Shown here piece by piece: positions 8,386-17,248 of a DNA stretch of 64,000 bases. The notes under the pieces are model-generated. The model made no database searches. It saw only the letters and a program-made list of their open reading frames with translations, and was not told where the DNA came from. The stretch spans positions 124,001 through 188,000 of the forward strand of contig CALGJV010000011.1 in assembly GCA_937928595.1 (NCBI GenBank), written 5' to 3'. This DNA is from an uncultured Phycisphaerae bacterium. Its GTDB lineage: Bacteria > Planctomycetota > Phycisphaerae > UBA1845 > Fen-1342. How positions within the stretch are numbered: the stretch's first letter is position 1; each line of letters opens with the position of its first letter. The position numbers were made by a program, and so were the translations under genes.

Positions 8386-9285
8386 TCAGCGGCGGTAGTT
8401 GGTCTGCACGGCCTGGTCGATCTTCGCCGCGAGCGTCTCCAGATAGCGCTGCGATACGTGGTCCAGCGCGTTGAGGGACGGGTGCAGCGGGCCCAGTGGT
8501 CGGGTCGTGGCACGCGGGTAGTCGGGGTCGCTTGGCGGCACGTAAGCAAAAAACGGTCCGTTGAAGAGCACCACGATCGGCGCGAAATGCACGTAGTCGC
8601 CACCGGGGAAGAAGGGGATGGGGTCGTCCGCGTTGACGAACTGCATTACCGGCAGCCCCGCGAACGCCGCCCGCCCGGCCGCCGTGGTGATCTGCGGCTG
8701 GCCGAACGTGACGATCTCGTCCACCTCGAACCCGGCCAACTGAAGATAACGACCGAGAAGGCAGGCGATGGCCCCCCCGAGCGAGTAGCCGGTCAGCGTG
8801 ACGGGATAGTCCGGCTGAAGCCGCTGGAGGCAGTCGGTCAGCACCACGAGGGCGGCGGTGTTGAACCCCCGATGGACGGGGGCGCCGAAATCAGTTTCGG
8901 CATAGGGTTGTGTGTCGAAATCGAGGATCCACTGGTAGCGCGTGTTCGTGCCGGCCAGCACGACGGTCTGGTGACGGCGGGCGGGGTCGATGATCAGCAT
9001 GTACCGGCTCGGCGCCGAGTCGCCGTCGAAGGTGGTGGAGATCACGATCGCGTCGGCTCCGTCCCGGCCGTACTTCTCCCGCAGGGCGACGTCCGGGACG
9101 CCGAGATTGTCGGTGAGGTCGGCCAGGAGCGCGAGCAGCTCGGCGGCATGGGCGAAGTCGATGGGGGCGGGCGGCGGTGCGGGCGGCTGGCCGCCGATCG
9201 GCGTGAACTGCTGGACCCAGGGGGTGCAACCGGCGAGGAGCAGGAGCATCCCGCCGACCCCGATGCACGCGACCTGCCGTCTCAC
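8386..9285 (-). CDS. lipase class 3 family lipoprotein
   Basis: 299 residues. An alpha/beta-hydrolase of the lipase class 3 family (PF01764): TVVLAGTNTRYQWILDFD (oxyanion region), the nucleophile elbow GYSLGGAIA, NADDPIPFFP (probable catalytic Asp) and HPSLNALDHVSQRYLE (His region). The N terminus is a lipoprotein signal, RRQVACIGVGG followed by LLLLAGC, so it is expected to be lipid-anchored and to cleave esters in the periplasm or outside. I prefer the GTG at 9285, which has GAGGAG nine bases upstream and gives a typical 20-residue signal; an ATG at 9321 is in frame but sits in a possible -10 element (TACGAT on the minus strand, 9320-9325). Natural substrate unknown. Confidence 0.83.
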   Translation of the reverse strand: MRRQVACIGVGGMLLLLAGCTPWVQQFTPIGGQPPAPPPAPIDFAHAAELLALLADLTDNLGVPDVALREKYGRDGADAIVISTTFDGDSAPSRYMLIIDPARRHQTVVLAGTNTRYQWILDFDTQPYAETDFGAPVHRGFNTAALVVLTDCLQRLQPDYPVTLTGYSLGGAIACLLGRYLQLAGFEVDEIVTFGQPQITTAAGRAAFAGLPVMQFVNADDPIPFFPGGDYVHFAPIVVLFNGPFFAYVPPSDPDYPRATTRPLGPLHPSLNALDHVSQRYLETLAAKIDQAVQTNYRR

Positions 9286-9380
9286 GCTGCCGGGCTCCTC
9301 ATGGCGGTTCGCCGGCCGCATCGTAGCAGAGCGGGGGAGGCATGGGGATCGGCGCGCGGCCTGCTTTTCACGGATTTTCC

Positions 9381-9410
9381 TTGACGCCGGGGCCGACCTT
9401 GTGCGATACT
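9381..9410 (+). promoter_or_regulatory. sigma70-like promoter TTGACG-N18-GATACT
   Basis: Near-consensus -35 (TTGACG, 9381-9386) and a -10-like GATACT (9405-9410) 18 bases apart. It faces the small ORF at 9435 and the hypothetical gene at 9632, and diverges from the lipase-like gene. No other promoter is obvious for the 9632 gene. Confidence 0.5.
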
Positions 9411-9434
9411 GCGGGGCTCGCGAAGGAGAGCAAC

Positions 9435-9539
9435 GTGCGACGCTGCGCTGACCGAAGCAAGTCCTTGTACCGCTGGACCGGGAGCGAAATTCCGGCCGGT
9501 GGCCACGGGGCCGGCGCGCTGCGCGTCTCGTTCGCGTAG
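9435..9539 (+). CDS. possible 34-residue small protein or leader peptide
   Basis: A GTG start follows AAGGAG by six bases, 24 bases after a sigma70-like -10. The predicted peptide is basic, with a Cys near its start (RRCADRSKSLYRW) and no membrane segment. It is followed, before the next gene, by a 7-bp hairpin (9593-9610) ending in TTT. That layout resembles a translated leader with an attenuator, but I see no run of one amino acid that would reveal a regulatory substrate. It may be a chance ORF. Confidence 0.3.
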   Translation: MRRCADRSKSLYRWTGSEIPAGGHGAGALRVSFA

Positions 9540-9631
9540 CCCATTCCGACCCTGCTGACGGCGGTAACCCGACGGACCGAACCGAAACCGCGGCTGCCTG
9601 CGGGCAGCCTTTGCCGGGGGAGTTGAGTGCC

Positions 9632-10015
9632 ATGGCAGACCAACGTTGGACTGCGTGCGTGATCGCGCCGGAGGACCTGCGTCCCGGGCTCTACATCGCC
9701 CCGCTCCAGGTCATCACCGAGCGCGCCTTGCGCCCGTGGGAGTGCGACAACGCGGAGCAGGCGGGGCGGGTCGTGCGGCACGTGCGGCTGCCGGGCCGCG
9801 CGCCGACGCCCGTGCGCGTCGTGGACGTGTGCCTGCCTTTTGTGCTCGTGCAGACGCCGGGCGGCGAGCACAGCCTGATCGACGTGCGGCGGTTCCGCCT
9901 GGCGCGCGTTGCGACGCGCTTCGGTCGGCGGGTGTTCAAGCACCTGGCTCCGCCGCCGGCGCCGCCCGCGCCGGGCGATGGCGCGGCCATGGTTGAGCAG
10001 CCCGCGCGCGAGTGA
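9632..10015 (+). CDS. hypothetical protein
   Basis: 127 residues, unrecognised. A compact soluble protein: WTACVIAPEDLRPGLYIAPL near the start, then a basic region (RVVRHVRLPGRAPTPVRVVDV), a hydrophobic strand (PFVLVQTPGGE) and a disordered Pro/Ala tail. The beta-strand-like alternation suggests a small beta-barrel, but this is only a guess. The ATG at 9632 has GGGGGAG at 9616-9622; an upstream in-frame ATG at 9611 lacks a site. It is 115 bases upstream of the CCA-adding enzyme gene on the same strand. Confidence 0.6.
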   Translation: MADQRWTACVIAPEDLRPGLYIAPLQVITERALRPWECDNAEQAGRVVRHVRLPGRAPTPVRVVDVCLPFVLVQTPGGEHSLIDVRRFRLARVATRFGRRVFKHLAPPPAPPAPGDGAAMVEQPARE

Positions 10016-10116
10016 GTCAGCGCCGCGGCCCGAGCCGCGCCGCGCGGCGGGCGGGCGACTCGCCCGGCTCGCCGCGGCGCTGCGCCCGGTTGTTCGAGTG
10101 CGCCGCGGCCCGCCGG

Positions 10117-10122
10117 TATCAT
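10117..10122 (+). promoter_or_regulatory. -10 element TATCAT of a putative leaderless promoter (cca)
   Basis: TATCAT ends seven bases before the ATG at 10130. The -35 region (TTCGAG at 10093-10098) is weak. The same spacing of -10 to start codon recurs elsewhere in the window. Confidence 0.4.
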
Positions 10123-10129
10123 GCGCGAC

Positions 10130-11389
10130 ATGCCTGCGACGTTGCCGCTAGCGCTGCCGCTGCCCGACGCCGCCGCCGGCGCCGTCGGGATCGTGCGCGA
10201 GCTGCGCGCCGCCGGGCACACGGCCGTGCTGGCCGGGGGCTGCGTGCGCGACCTGCTCCTCGGGCAGCCCCCGCACGACTACGACGTCGCCACCGACGCC
10301 CCGCCGGAGCGGCTCTGTGAGCTGTTTCCGCGGGCGCGGCCGGTCGGCGCGCAGTTCGGCGTCGTGCTCGTCAAGCGCCGCGGGCGCTGGATCGAGGTCG
10401 CGACGTTCCGCTCGGACGGGCCGTACGTGGACGGCCGCCGCCCGGTGTCGATCACGCTCAGCGACGCCGAGCACGACGCCCGCCGACGCGACTTCACGGT
10501 CAACGGCATGTTCCTCGACCCGCTGGCGGGCGAATTGATCGACTATGTGGACGGGCTGGCCGACCTGCGCGCCCGACTCATTCGCGCCATCGGCGACCCG
10601 GCGACCCGTTTCGCGGAGGATTATCTGCGGCTGGTGCGGTCGGTCCGTTTCGCCGCGCGGCTCGACTTCACGATCGAGCCGCAGACGGCGGCCGCGGTTC
10701 GCGCGCACGCGCCGCATCTGGCGCGCGTCGCCGCGGAGCGGGTCCGCGAGGAGCTCGAGCGGATGCTCGCGCACCCGAGCCGGGCCCGCGCCTGGGACTT
10801 GCTGGGCGACCTCGGCCTGCGGCCGTTTCTATGGCCCGCGGCCCACTGGGGCGAGCGGCAGGCGGAGCGCGCCGGGACGTTGCTCGCGCGGCTGCCGGCC
10901 GACGCGTCGTTCGAGCTGGCGCTGGCCGTCCTGCTGGCGCATGTCGAGCCGGGCGAGCTCGAGCGCGTCGCCCGCGCCTTCACGCTGTCCAACGCGCAGC
11001 GGGTGGCGGTCGCGTGGCTCGTGCAGCACCAGGCCGACCTCGACGATCCGCAGGCACCGACGCTCGCGCAGCTCAAGCGACTCATGGCGAACGCGGCGTT
11101 TCCGGCTTTGGTGGACTGGGCCCGCGCGCGGTACGCGGACCTGCCCGACGGAGCCGCCCGCGGTGCGGCGTTGGCGGCCCGCCTCGCGGCCATTCCGCCG
11201 GAACGCGTACAACCGCCGCCGCTGGTGACGGGCGACGACCTGCTCGCGCGGCGCGTGCCGCCCGGGCCGCTCTACGCCCGTGTGCTCGAAGCGCTCTACA
11301 CTGCGCAGCTCGACGAGGAGTTGCAGACGCGCGAGGCCGCGCTGGCGGCGCTGGACCGGCGGCTGGCCGCCGAGCGCGGGCGGGAGTGA
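10130..11389 (+). CDS. cca: CCA-adding enzyme / poly(A) polymerase family nucleotidyltransferase
   Basis: 419 residues, class II tRNA nucleotidyltransferase/poly(A) polymerase. The head domain has GGCVRDLLLG and HDYDVATDA (metal-binding DxD) near residues 37-55, RRRDFTVNGMF near 122 and an EDYLRLVRSVRFAARL stretch near 165. It adds or repairs the 3' CCA of tRNAs; the one tRNA gene in this window does not encode CCA, which fits. Family members can instead be poly(A) polymerase, and the two activities cannot be separated by eye. I chose the ATG at 10130, since a -10-like TATCAT (10117-10122) overlaps the ATG at 10121; the mRNA would then be nearly leaderless. First gene of a tight three-gene run. 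Confidence 0.87.
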   Translation: MPATLPLALPLPDAAAGAVGIVRELRAAGHTAVLAGGCVRDLLLGQPPHDYDVATDAPPERLCELFPRARPVGAQFGVVLVKRRGRWIEVATFRSDGPYVDGRRPVSITLSDAEHDARRRDFTVNGMFLDPLAGELIDYVDGLADLRARLIRAIGDPATRFAEDYLRLVRSVRFAARLDFTIEPQTAAAVRAHAPHLARVAAERVREELERMLAHPSRARAWDLLGDLGLRPFLWPAAHWGERQAERAGTLLARLPADASFELALAVLLAHVEPGELERVARAFTLSNAQRVAVAWLVQHQADLDDPQAPTLAQLKRLMANAAFPALVDWARARYADLPDGAARGAALAARLAAIPPERVQPPPLVTGDDLLARRVPPGPLYARVLEALYTAQLDEELQTREAALAALDRRLAAERGRE

Positions 11390-11393
11390 CGCG

Positions 11394-11921
11394 ATGGACG
11401 GACGCGCGCGGCGGCGCTGCTGGTGCGGCTGCTTCGTGGCGCTGCTGGCGACGGCCTGTCGGGCGCCGGCCCCGGCTGGTGCGTCCGACGACCGGCCGCT
11501 GCCGAGACTCCGCGTCCACATCGCCCAGACGCAGGCGCAGGAGGGCTGGCGGCGGGCGCAGTTGGCCGGTGATCCCATCCTGTACGTCACGCCCGAACCG
11601 TTGCTGACCGAGCGTGATGTGGTCCGCGCGGATGCGCTGCACGCCGCCGACCGCAGCATGCTCCTCGTCCACTTCAACCTGCGGGGCGCGGCGGTCCTGC
11701 AACAGGCCACGACCGCCCGGCGTGGCGACTGGTTGGTCGTATACCTCGAAGACGAACTTGTGGTGACGGCGCCGATCGAGCGACCCATCCACGAGGCGGG
11801 TCTCGGTATCGACGGCGGTTTCTCGCGGCGGCGGGTCGAGGAACTGATGTCGCGCTACAACGCCCCTCGCACGCGGGGCTTCCGGTCCGAGACCGCGTCG
11901 CCGCCGGAGCGTCGCCAATGA
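11394..11921 (+). CDS. lipoprotein with SecD P1 head-like domain
   Basis: 175 residues. A Cys-rich, hydrophobic leader ([12 protein letters not shown]) gives a lipobox near residue 22. The rest, from about residue 80, reads [39 protein letters not shown] and ends in [11 protein letters not shown], which follows the pattern of the SecDF P1 head subdomain (V-x-F-x-L-x-x-x-G-A, then a lysine/arginine-rich T-x-x-x-G strand, L-D-x-x-V-x-x-A-P, I-x-G-x-F-x-x-x-E-A). In SecD that domain is the periplasmic base that moves with translocation; here it is free-standing and lipid-anchored. Starts four bases after cca ends and its stop overlaps the next start (ATGA). Resemblance seen by motif, not tested. 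Confidence 0.6.
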   Translation: MDGRARRRCWCGCFVALLATACRAPAPAGASDDRPLPRLRVHIAQTQAQEGWRRAQLAGDPILYVTPEPLLTERDVVRADALHAADRSMLLVHFNLRGAAVLQQATTARRGDWLVVYLEDELVVTAPIERPIHEAGLGIDGGFSRRRVEELMSRYNAPRTRGFRSETASPPERRQ

Positions 11922-12640
11922 CCCCGTGCCTCCGGACCGCGCGTGCGGGCGGCGTGCTGACGCTGACCCTGAACCGCCCCTCGCGCCGCAACGCGCTCAA
12001 CCGGGAGCTGGTCGCGGCCCTGCACGCGGCGGTGGGGGCCGCCGCAGCGGACGCGACCGTACGCTGCGTCGTTCTGAGCGGCACGCCGCCGGCGTTCTGC
12101 GCCGGGCTCGACCTGGCAGAAATCGCCGCGACGCCGGGCGAGACGTACGACACCGCCCCGCTGGCCGCGCTCTACGACGCGCTGGCCGCGCTGAACCGTC
12201 CGACCGTCGCCGCCCTGAACGGGCCGGCCGCGGCCGGCGGCGCGGGACTGGCGTGCGCGTGCGACGTGGTGCTCGCGGCCGACACGGCGACGGTGAGCTA
12301 CCCGGGCGTGCCGCAGGGGCTGGTCGCCGGGGTGGTCGTGCCCGGGCTGATGCGCCGGGTCGGCGACCTGGCCGCGCGAGCGCTGCTGCTGACCGGGCGG
12401 ACCATCAGCGCGGCCGAAGCGCAGCGGATCGGCTTGGTGACGGAAGTGGTGCCGGCCGATGCGCTGCCTGCGCGGACGGCGGCGCTGGCGGCCGAGCTGG
12501 CGGCACTGCCGGCCGAAGCATTGGCCGAGACGAAGCAGTTGCTTCGCGGGCCCGGGAGCGGTGGGACGCCGGGATCGCTGCGGCTGACGGCGGCAGCGCG
12601 CGGAACGCTGGCGCGGTATCGGGACGCGGGCGGCCCCTGA
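11918..12640 (+). CDS. enoyl-CoA hydratase/isomerase family protein
   Basis: 240 residues, crotonase fold. Motifs are [13 protein letters not shown] near residue 16, a CoA/oxyanion loop [10 protein letters not shown] near 60, and [20 protein letters not shown] near 93 carrying the second oxyanion glycine. Position-specific catalytic glutamates of true enoyl-CoA hydratases (the E of NPAAGGG.. and the later PE-E) are not obvious, so hydratase, isomerase or another crotonase-type reaction is possible. It overlaps the preceding lipoprotein stop by four bases, so the two are translated together. No other fatty-acid gene is nearby. Confidence 0.83.
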   Translation: MTPCLRTARAGGVLTLTLNRPSRRNALNRELVAALHAAVGAAAADATVRCVVLSGTPPAFCAGLDLAEIAATPGETYDTAPLAALYDALAALNRPTVAALNGPAAAGGAGLACACDVVLAADTATVSYPGVPQGLVAGVVVPGLMRRVGDLAARALLLTGRTISAAEAQRIGLVTEVVPADALPARTAALAAELAALPAEALAETKQLLRGPGSGGTPGSLRLTAAARGTLARYRDAGGP

Positions 12641-12665
12641 CGGGCGTGGCGCCGCCGGGTATAAT
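12637..12665 (+). promoter_or_regulatory. sigma70-like promoter CTGACG-N17-TATAAT for tal
   Basis: A perfect TATAAT (12660-12665) with CTGACG 17 bases upstream, overlapping the stop of the crotonase gene. Predicted transcription starts near 12672, about 88 bases before tal. Confidence 0.7.
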
Positions 12666-12759
12666 GGTGGCCCACGGCGGTGGCGGGCGCCCCGGCGCGG
12701 CGCGGCCGCCCGCGACAAAGACCGTCGGTCGTGCTTCTCGAGCGCAGGAATCCGCCCGC

Positions 12760-13890
12760 ATGATGAACCGCATTCAGCAAATCACCGCCCTCGGACAGGC
12801 CATCTGGCTCGACAACATCAGCCGTGATCTGCTCCAGTCGGGCGAACTCGCGCAACTCGTGGACGAGGGGCTGACCGGCGTCACGAGCAACCCGACGATC
12901 TTCCAGAAGGCCATCGCGGGCGGCACGACGTATGACGATGACATCGTGCGGCTTGCCCGGCAGGGCGCCACCGCGCTGGAAGTCTACGAAGCACTGGCGG
13001 TGGCCGATATCGCCGCCGCGGCCGACGTGCTGCGGCCGGTGTACAACGAGACGCACGGGCGCGACGGGTTCGTGAGCCTGGAGGTCAGCCCGCGGCTGGC
13101 GCACGACACGGCCGGCACGGTGGCCGAAGCGCGGCGGTTGTTCGCGGCGGTGAACCGGCCGAACGTGATGATCAAGGTGCCCGCGACGGAAGCGGGTCTG
13201 CCGGCCATCACGACGCTGATCGGGGAGGGCATCAACGTCAACGTGACGCTGATCTTCGCGCTGGAGATGTACGAGCGGGTCATCGAGGCGTACCTCGAGG
13301 GGCTCGGGCGCTTCCGGCAGACGGCCGCCCAGACCGGGCGGCCGCTGGGGCTGGTCTCGTCGGTGGCTTCGTTCTTCGTCAGCCGCGTCGACACGCTGGT
13401 GGATGCGATCATCCGGCACCGCGTGGAACACGGCGAACCGCACCTGGAGCCGCTGTTTGGCAAGGCCGCAATCGCGAACGCGAAGCTGGCGTACGCGCAG
13501 TACCGGGCGGCGTTCGAGGGGCCCCGTTTCGCCGAGTTTCGCGCGGCCGGGGCGCGTCCGCAGCGGCCCCTGTGGGCCAGCACCAGCACGAAGAACCCGC
13601 GGTACCCCGACACGATGTACATCGATCCGCTGATCGGGGTGAACACGGTGACGACCGTGCCGCCGCAGACGCTCGCGGCGCTGCGGGACCACGCCGTGAC
13701 CGCGCAGACGATCGAGCAGGGGCTTGACCACGCCCGGGCGGTCCTGTCCGAGCTGGCCGGCATTCGCGTGGACATGAAGTGGGTCACGGACGAGCTGCTT
13801 AAGGACGGCGTGCGGCTGTTTGCCGACTCGTTCGAGAAGCTGCTGAGCGACATCGAAGTCAAGCGCGTTCGGGCGGTGCAGCCGGCGTAG
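12760..13890 (+). CDS. tal: transaldolase
   Basis: 376 residues. Transaldolase moves a dihydroxyacetone unit between sugar phosphates in the non-oxidative pentose phosphate pathway. Seen are [13 protein letters not shown] near residue 40 (phosphate/active site), the Schiff-base lysine in [11 protein letters not shown] near 138, [11 protein letters not shown] and [12 protein letters not shown], and [14 protein letters not shown] towards the end. The length fits the long (about 370) TalB-like/Tal type found in actinobacteria and planctomycetes. Two adjacent ATGs (12760, 12763) are possible starts. It has its own promoter and is not in an operon with other pentose phosphate genes. Confidence 0.95.
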   Translation: MMNRIQQITALGQAIWLDNISRDLLQSGELAQLVDEGLTGVTSNPTIFQKAIAGGTTYDDDIVRLARQGATALEVYEALAVADIAAAADVLRPVYNETHGRDGFVSLEVSPRLAHDTAGTVAEARRLFAAVNRPNVMIKVPATEAGLPAITTLIGEGINVNVTLIFALEMYERVIEAYLEGLGRFRQTAAQTGRPLGLVSSVASFFVSRVDTLVDAIIRHRVEHGEPHLEPLFGKAAIANAKLAYAQYRAAFEGPRFAEFRAAGARPQRPLWASTSTKNPRYPDTMYIDPLIGVNTVTTVPPQTLAALRDHAVTAQTIEQGLDHARAVLSELAGIRVDMKWVTDELLKDGVRLFADSFEKLLSDIEVKRVRAVQPA

Positions 13891-13919
13891 GCCGCCCGCC
13901 CACGGGTGAGGTATTCGGC

Positions 13920-14906
13920 ATGCACCGCCGGATCGCTGTGACGTTTGTCCTGAGCTTGCTCGTGCTCGACGGGTGTCGCGGTCCCGACCCGCAGTCGCAC
14001 GGACCGGTCGTGGATCCCGCCACGCCGGATTTCGTCGCAGCGCCGCCCCGCCCGTCCGGCGCGCAGCCGGAGAACGGCTACGAGGCGTACGTGCGGCCGA
14101 CGCAGCACTCGACAGCGGCCCCGAGCGTGCTGATTTCGGAGTCCACGGACCGCCTGACCGCGTACAACGTGAAGATGACGGACCTGCTGTGCGTCGCGTA
14201 CCGCGAGCCCGAGCGGCCGCGGCAACTCGTGCCGAGCATGTCGGCCCTGCGCGTGCGGTCTTACGCGGCGGTGCCCGGGGGTCGGTACGACGCGCATGTG
14301 CGCGTGCCGCTGGCGGACGGGGCGCGGCTGCGGGCGGCCCTGCGGCGCGTGCTGGAGTCGACGTACGGCGTGCGGGCGCGCCGGGTGGTCGCCGACGCCG
14401 ACGCGCTCGTGCTGGTGGCCCCGACGGGTCGAATGAAGCCGTTCCTGGTGCCGCCGGAGCGCGCCGAGGTGCCGCAGGTCGACCTGCAGCGGAGCTACGG
14501 CACGCTGCGGCTCACGCTGCGGGGCGACGCGCTGCCGCTGCTGTGCGAACAGCTTGAGCAGTGGCTCGGCCAGGTCGTCGTGGACGGCGTCCGGGTCCGC
14601 AGCGCGTACATCCTGGACATCCAGGAGCAGAGCTCCGGGACCGGCGCCGCGGGGCTGTCGCTGCCGACCGTCCGGCGGGCCCTTCAGGAACAACTCGGCC
14701 TGGACCTCGTGCCGCGGCGCATGCCCGTCGAGTTCGTGGTGCTCGAGGCAATCAGCCCGCCGCCGGTAGCGCCGCGTGTGCCGGTCGCGCCGGCCCCGGT
14801 GCGGCAACCGGCGACGGCGCCACCGCCGGCTCCGCCCGCGGCGCCGCCGGTCGAGACCTCGCCGCCGGCGATGTCGCCCCACGAGTCGAACGGCGAGGAG
14901 AAGTGA
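13920..14906 (+). CDS. TIGR03435-like (DUF3738) lipoprotein
   Basis: 328 residues. Signal with lipobox (VLSLLVLDGC) near residue 19, then a disordered stretch. The core has the pattern of TIGR03435, best known as a 'soil-associated' family expanded in Acidobacteria: a STDRLTAYNVKMTDLLCVAY segment early (about 78-97), a middle region with SYGTLRLTLRGDALPLLCEQLEQ, and the hallmark C-terminal block TVRRALQEQLGLDLVPRRMPVEFVVLEAI near 245-273. A Pro/Ala-rich tail follows. Function unknown even in the family. It follows tal by 29 bases and converges on the GH-like gene. Family assignment rests on the C-terminal block. Confidence 0.65.
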   Translation: MHRRIAVTFVLSLLVLDGCRGPDPQSHGPVVDPATPDFVAAPPRPSGAQPENGYEAYVRPTQHSTAAPSVLISESTDRLTAYNVKMTDLLCVAYREPERPRQLVPSMSALRVRSYAAVPGGRYDAHVRVPLADGARLRAALRRVLESTYGVRARRVVADADALVLVAPTGRMKPFLVPPERAEVPQVDLQRSYGTLRLTLRGDALPLLCEQLEQWLGQVVVDGVRVRSAYILDIQEQSSGTGAAGLSLPTVRRALQEQLGLDLVPRRMPVEFVVLEAISPPPVAPRVPVAPAPVRQPATAPPPAPPAAPPVETSPPAMSPHESNGEEK

Positions 14907-14921
14907 GCGGGCGGCGGGCGT

Positions 14922-17081
14922 TCACCAGCCGTACACGACCTTCGTACCCTTCACCTGCGGCGGCACGACGCGCCCGTCGGTAAGCCGGACGCTCCGCTTG
15001 CGGCCGCGGACACCGTAAAGCGTCAGCGTGCCGGGGGCTGCGGCCGTGACCTCGAGGGGCTGGTCGGCCGGGCCGCCCAGCGGCAGGCGGATGATCGCCC
15101 GGGTCGTGCAGTCGAGGGCCGGCTTGCCGTTGCGACGCAGGCGCACGCCGGTATCGAGGGCCACGTCGTATCGCTCGCCGCCCAGCCGCACGTTGTCGAG
15201 CGCGGCATCCGGGAACTCCAGCGAGCCGACGCGCAGGTAGCCGCACGGCTCGACGTCGACCAGCTCCTGGAGCGCGACGAACACCAGCAGGCCGCCCCAG
15301 TGGTACAGCCGCGCGGCGTTCCAGACGTCGGCCCCCTGGCCGGTCTCGGCGTTGTAGTTCTCGTAGACGCCGCCGTCGGCCCGCCAGTTCTTCATGAACA
15401 GCGCCAAGCTCTTCTGCGCGAGCTCGGCCGCGGCGTGGTCGAAGCGGTAGCGGCGCAGGCCCTCCGCGACGAGGAAGTTGAAGGGGCCCCAGATGCGGCC
15501 GCGCCAGTAGTCGTTGTCCTGGTAGGCCGGGTCGCTGCGGGCGATGGAGGGGATGACCCACTCGCCCCAGAACTCGGCCGGGTTCAGCAGGTGCTCGCGG
15601 ACCATGCGGTCGGCGCGGTCGGGCGGGGCGACGCCGGCGATCAGCGGGAACAGGGAGGTCGGGGCCCAGCGGCGGCTGAGCCGGCCGGGCTCGAAGCGGG
15701 CCGTGTCCCAGTGGCGGTTGACGTAGAGGCCGTGCTCCTCGTCCCACAGGTGGGCGTTGATGCGCTCGGCCATCGTCACATGCTCACGGCGGAAGCGGGC
15801 GGCGTCCGCGGTTCGGCCGAGGCAGGCGGCGATCCGCGCCAGCGCGTCGCAGTCCAGGGCGTAGAGGCTGCTGAGCATCACGTCGTCGGACTCGAGGCAG
15901 TTCCGCTGCTCGTCGAACTGCACGTCGTCGAACAGCGGCGAGTTGTCGAGCCCGGACTCGTACATGGCCGACTGCCGCGTGTGCTGGAGGATCTGGTTGT
16001 ACGGCACGAGCTGCGGGAACTCGTAGTGCACGGGGTTGGAGCCCCAGGCCAGCAGGCCGCGGCCGCCGCCGCTGCGGTGCTTCATCCAGAAGCCGTGCCA
16101 GCGCACCAGCCGCGGGTAGATGCGCCCCAGCCAGGCCTTGTCGGGCGCGAGGGCCTGGGTCTTCCAGACCAGGTACGCGCCCAGCGGCGGCATGCTGCGG
16201 TCGCGCGAGACGGCCCCATGCGCCATGTAGTAGTTCGGGACGTGGCCCAGCTCGTCGATCGCGGCGCTGACGGTCTCGAAGTTCAGCCGGCTCAGCTCCG
16301 GGGCCTCGTACGACATGAACGTCGCGACCAGGTACGTGTCCCAGCAGAACACCAGCACGCCGCGCCAGTCGTAGCACCAGTCCCGGCTGACCGGTGACGA
16401 CACCAGCCGCCGCCGCGTGTCGTACAGCGTGTTCCAGCACACCGCCTGCATCATTGCGCCCGGGGCGTCGGCCAGCGCCCCGCGGCCGGTCAGGGCGTCC
16501 TGCTCGAGCGCGGCCATTGTGCCGGGGGAGCGGGGGCGGGCCCCCGGCGGACGGACGCGCACGGTCGCGGGCCGCCCGGCCGCCGCCACGGCATACGGCT
16601 CGGCGATGTTGACGAAGTAGTCCGTCGGCCAGGTCGCCCCTGCGAACTCGACCGCGCAGCCCGCGAAGGTGCCCTTCTTGGGCGAAGGGCACGCGGGCGT
16701 CTGCCCGACGGGCGCGAGGAACAGGAACACGACGCGCTGTTTCGACTCCCGAAGCGGTGTGACGGTCAGGTGAAGCGTGCCGCCCTTGTCGAGCGCTTCG
16801 GCGACGTACGGCACATCGCCCGCCTTGAACTCGAGCCGCGCCGGCAGGCCCAGCGGCGCGTGCGGTCCCAGCTGGGTGACGTGCTCCCAGCGGAACTGCT
16901 GGTACAGCTTGCCGATCTTGCGGTGCTCGGGGTCCGGCGGGGGCACAGGGGCCGGAACCGTTTCATCCCAGATCGCGAACTGCACCGTTACGACGGTGTC
17001 GCCGCCGCGGAGGTAGACGAGCCGGTTGAAACCCTGAAAGTCCCACGTGTTCCAGCCCGTCGGCTTGTGTGTCGTGCGCAT
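14922..17081 (-). CDS. MGH1/GH63-like glycoside hydrolase
   Basis: 719 residues, soluble, no signal peptide. An N-terminal beta-rich region of about 190 residues precedes an (alpha/alpha)6 barrel with the GH63/GH37-like landmarks WDTYLVATFMSYEAPE, MYESGLDNSPLFDD near residue 380, DEEHGLYVNR near 450 and DNDYWRGRIWGPFNFLVAEG near 525; the C-terminal region of about 125 residues is beta-rich. Family enzymes hydrolyse glucosidic or mannosidic linkages by inversion. The acids in ESGLDNSP and the D/E before YWRG are the likely catalytic or substrate-binding residues. Converges with the TIGR03435-like gene, 15 bases between stops. Substrate unknown; a cytoplasmic site is suggested by the missing leader. 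Confidence 0.8.
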   Translation of the reverse strand: MRTTHKPTGWNTWDFQGFNRLVYLRGGDTVVTVQFAIWDETVPAPVPPPDPEHRKIGKLYQQFRWEHVTQLGPHAPLGLPARLEFKAGDVPYVAEALDKGGTLHLTVTPLRESKQRVVFLFLAPVGQTPACPSPKKGTFAGCAVEFAGATWPTDYFVNIAEPYAVAAAGRPATVRVRPPGARPRSPGTMAALEQDALTGRGALADAPGAMMQAVCWNTLYDTRRRLVSSPVSRDWCYDWRGVLVFCWDTYLVATFMSYEAPELSRLNFETVSAAIDELGHVPNYYMAHGAVSRDRSMPPLGAYLVWKTQALAPDKAWLGRIYPRLVRWHGFWMKHRSGGGRGLLAWGSNPVHYEFPQLVPYNQILQHTRQSAMYESGLDNSPLFDDVQFDEQRNCLESDDVMLSSLYALDCDALARIAACLGRTADAARFRREHVTMAERINAHLWDEEHGLYVNRHWDTARFEPGRLSRRWAPTSLFPLIAGVAPPDRADRMVREHLLNPAEFWGEWVIPSIARSDPAYQDNDYWRGRIWGPFNFLVAEGLRRYRFDHAAAELAQKSLALFMKNWRADGGVYENYNAETGQGADVWNAARLYHWGGLLVFVALQELVDVEPCGYLRVGSLEFPDAALDNVRLGGERYDVALDTGVRLRRNGKPALDCTTRAIIRLPLGGPADQPLEVTAAAPGTLTLYGVRGRKRSVRLTDGRVVPPQVKGTKVVYGW

Positions 17082-17170
17082 CGGGATCCTCGTGTGCCAG
17101 CGTCGCGGACGAACCCCACAGCCTACCGTGTCGCGCTGCGGCCGTCACGCGGCGTGCCGCCGGGCGGGGC

Positions 17171-17199
17171 TTGCGTTCGCCCGGTTGCGGGCGTATACA
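17171..17199 (+). promoter_or_regulatory. sigma70-like promoter TTGCGT-N17-TATACA for the SulP gene
   Basis: TTGCGT (17171-17176) and TATACA (17194-17199), 17 bases apart, place transcription start near 17206, about 43 bases before the SulP start. Confidence 0.55.
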
Positions 17200-17248
17200 C
17201 ACCGCCTTTCGTCGCCCAAGGGCCGCGACCGTCGCGAGGTCTCCGCCG

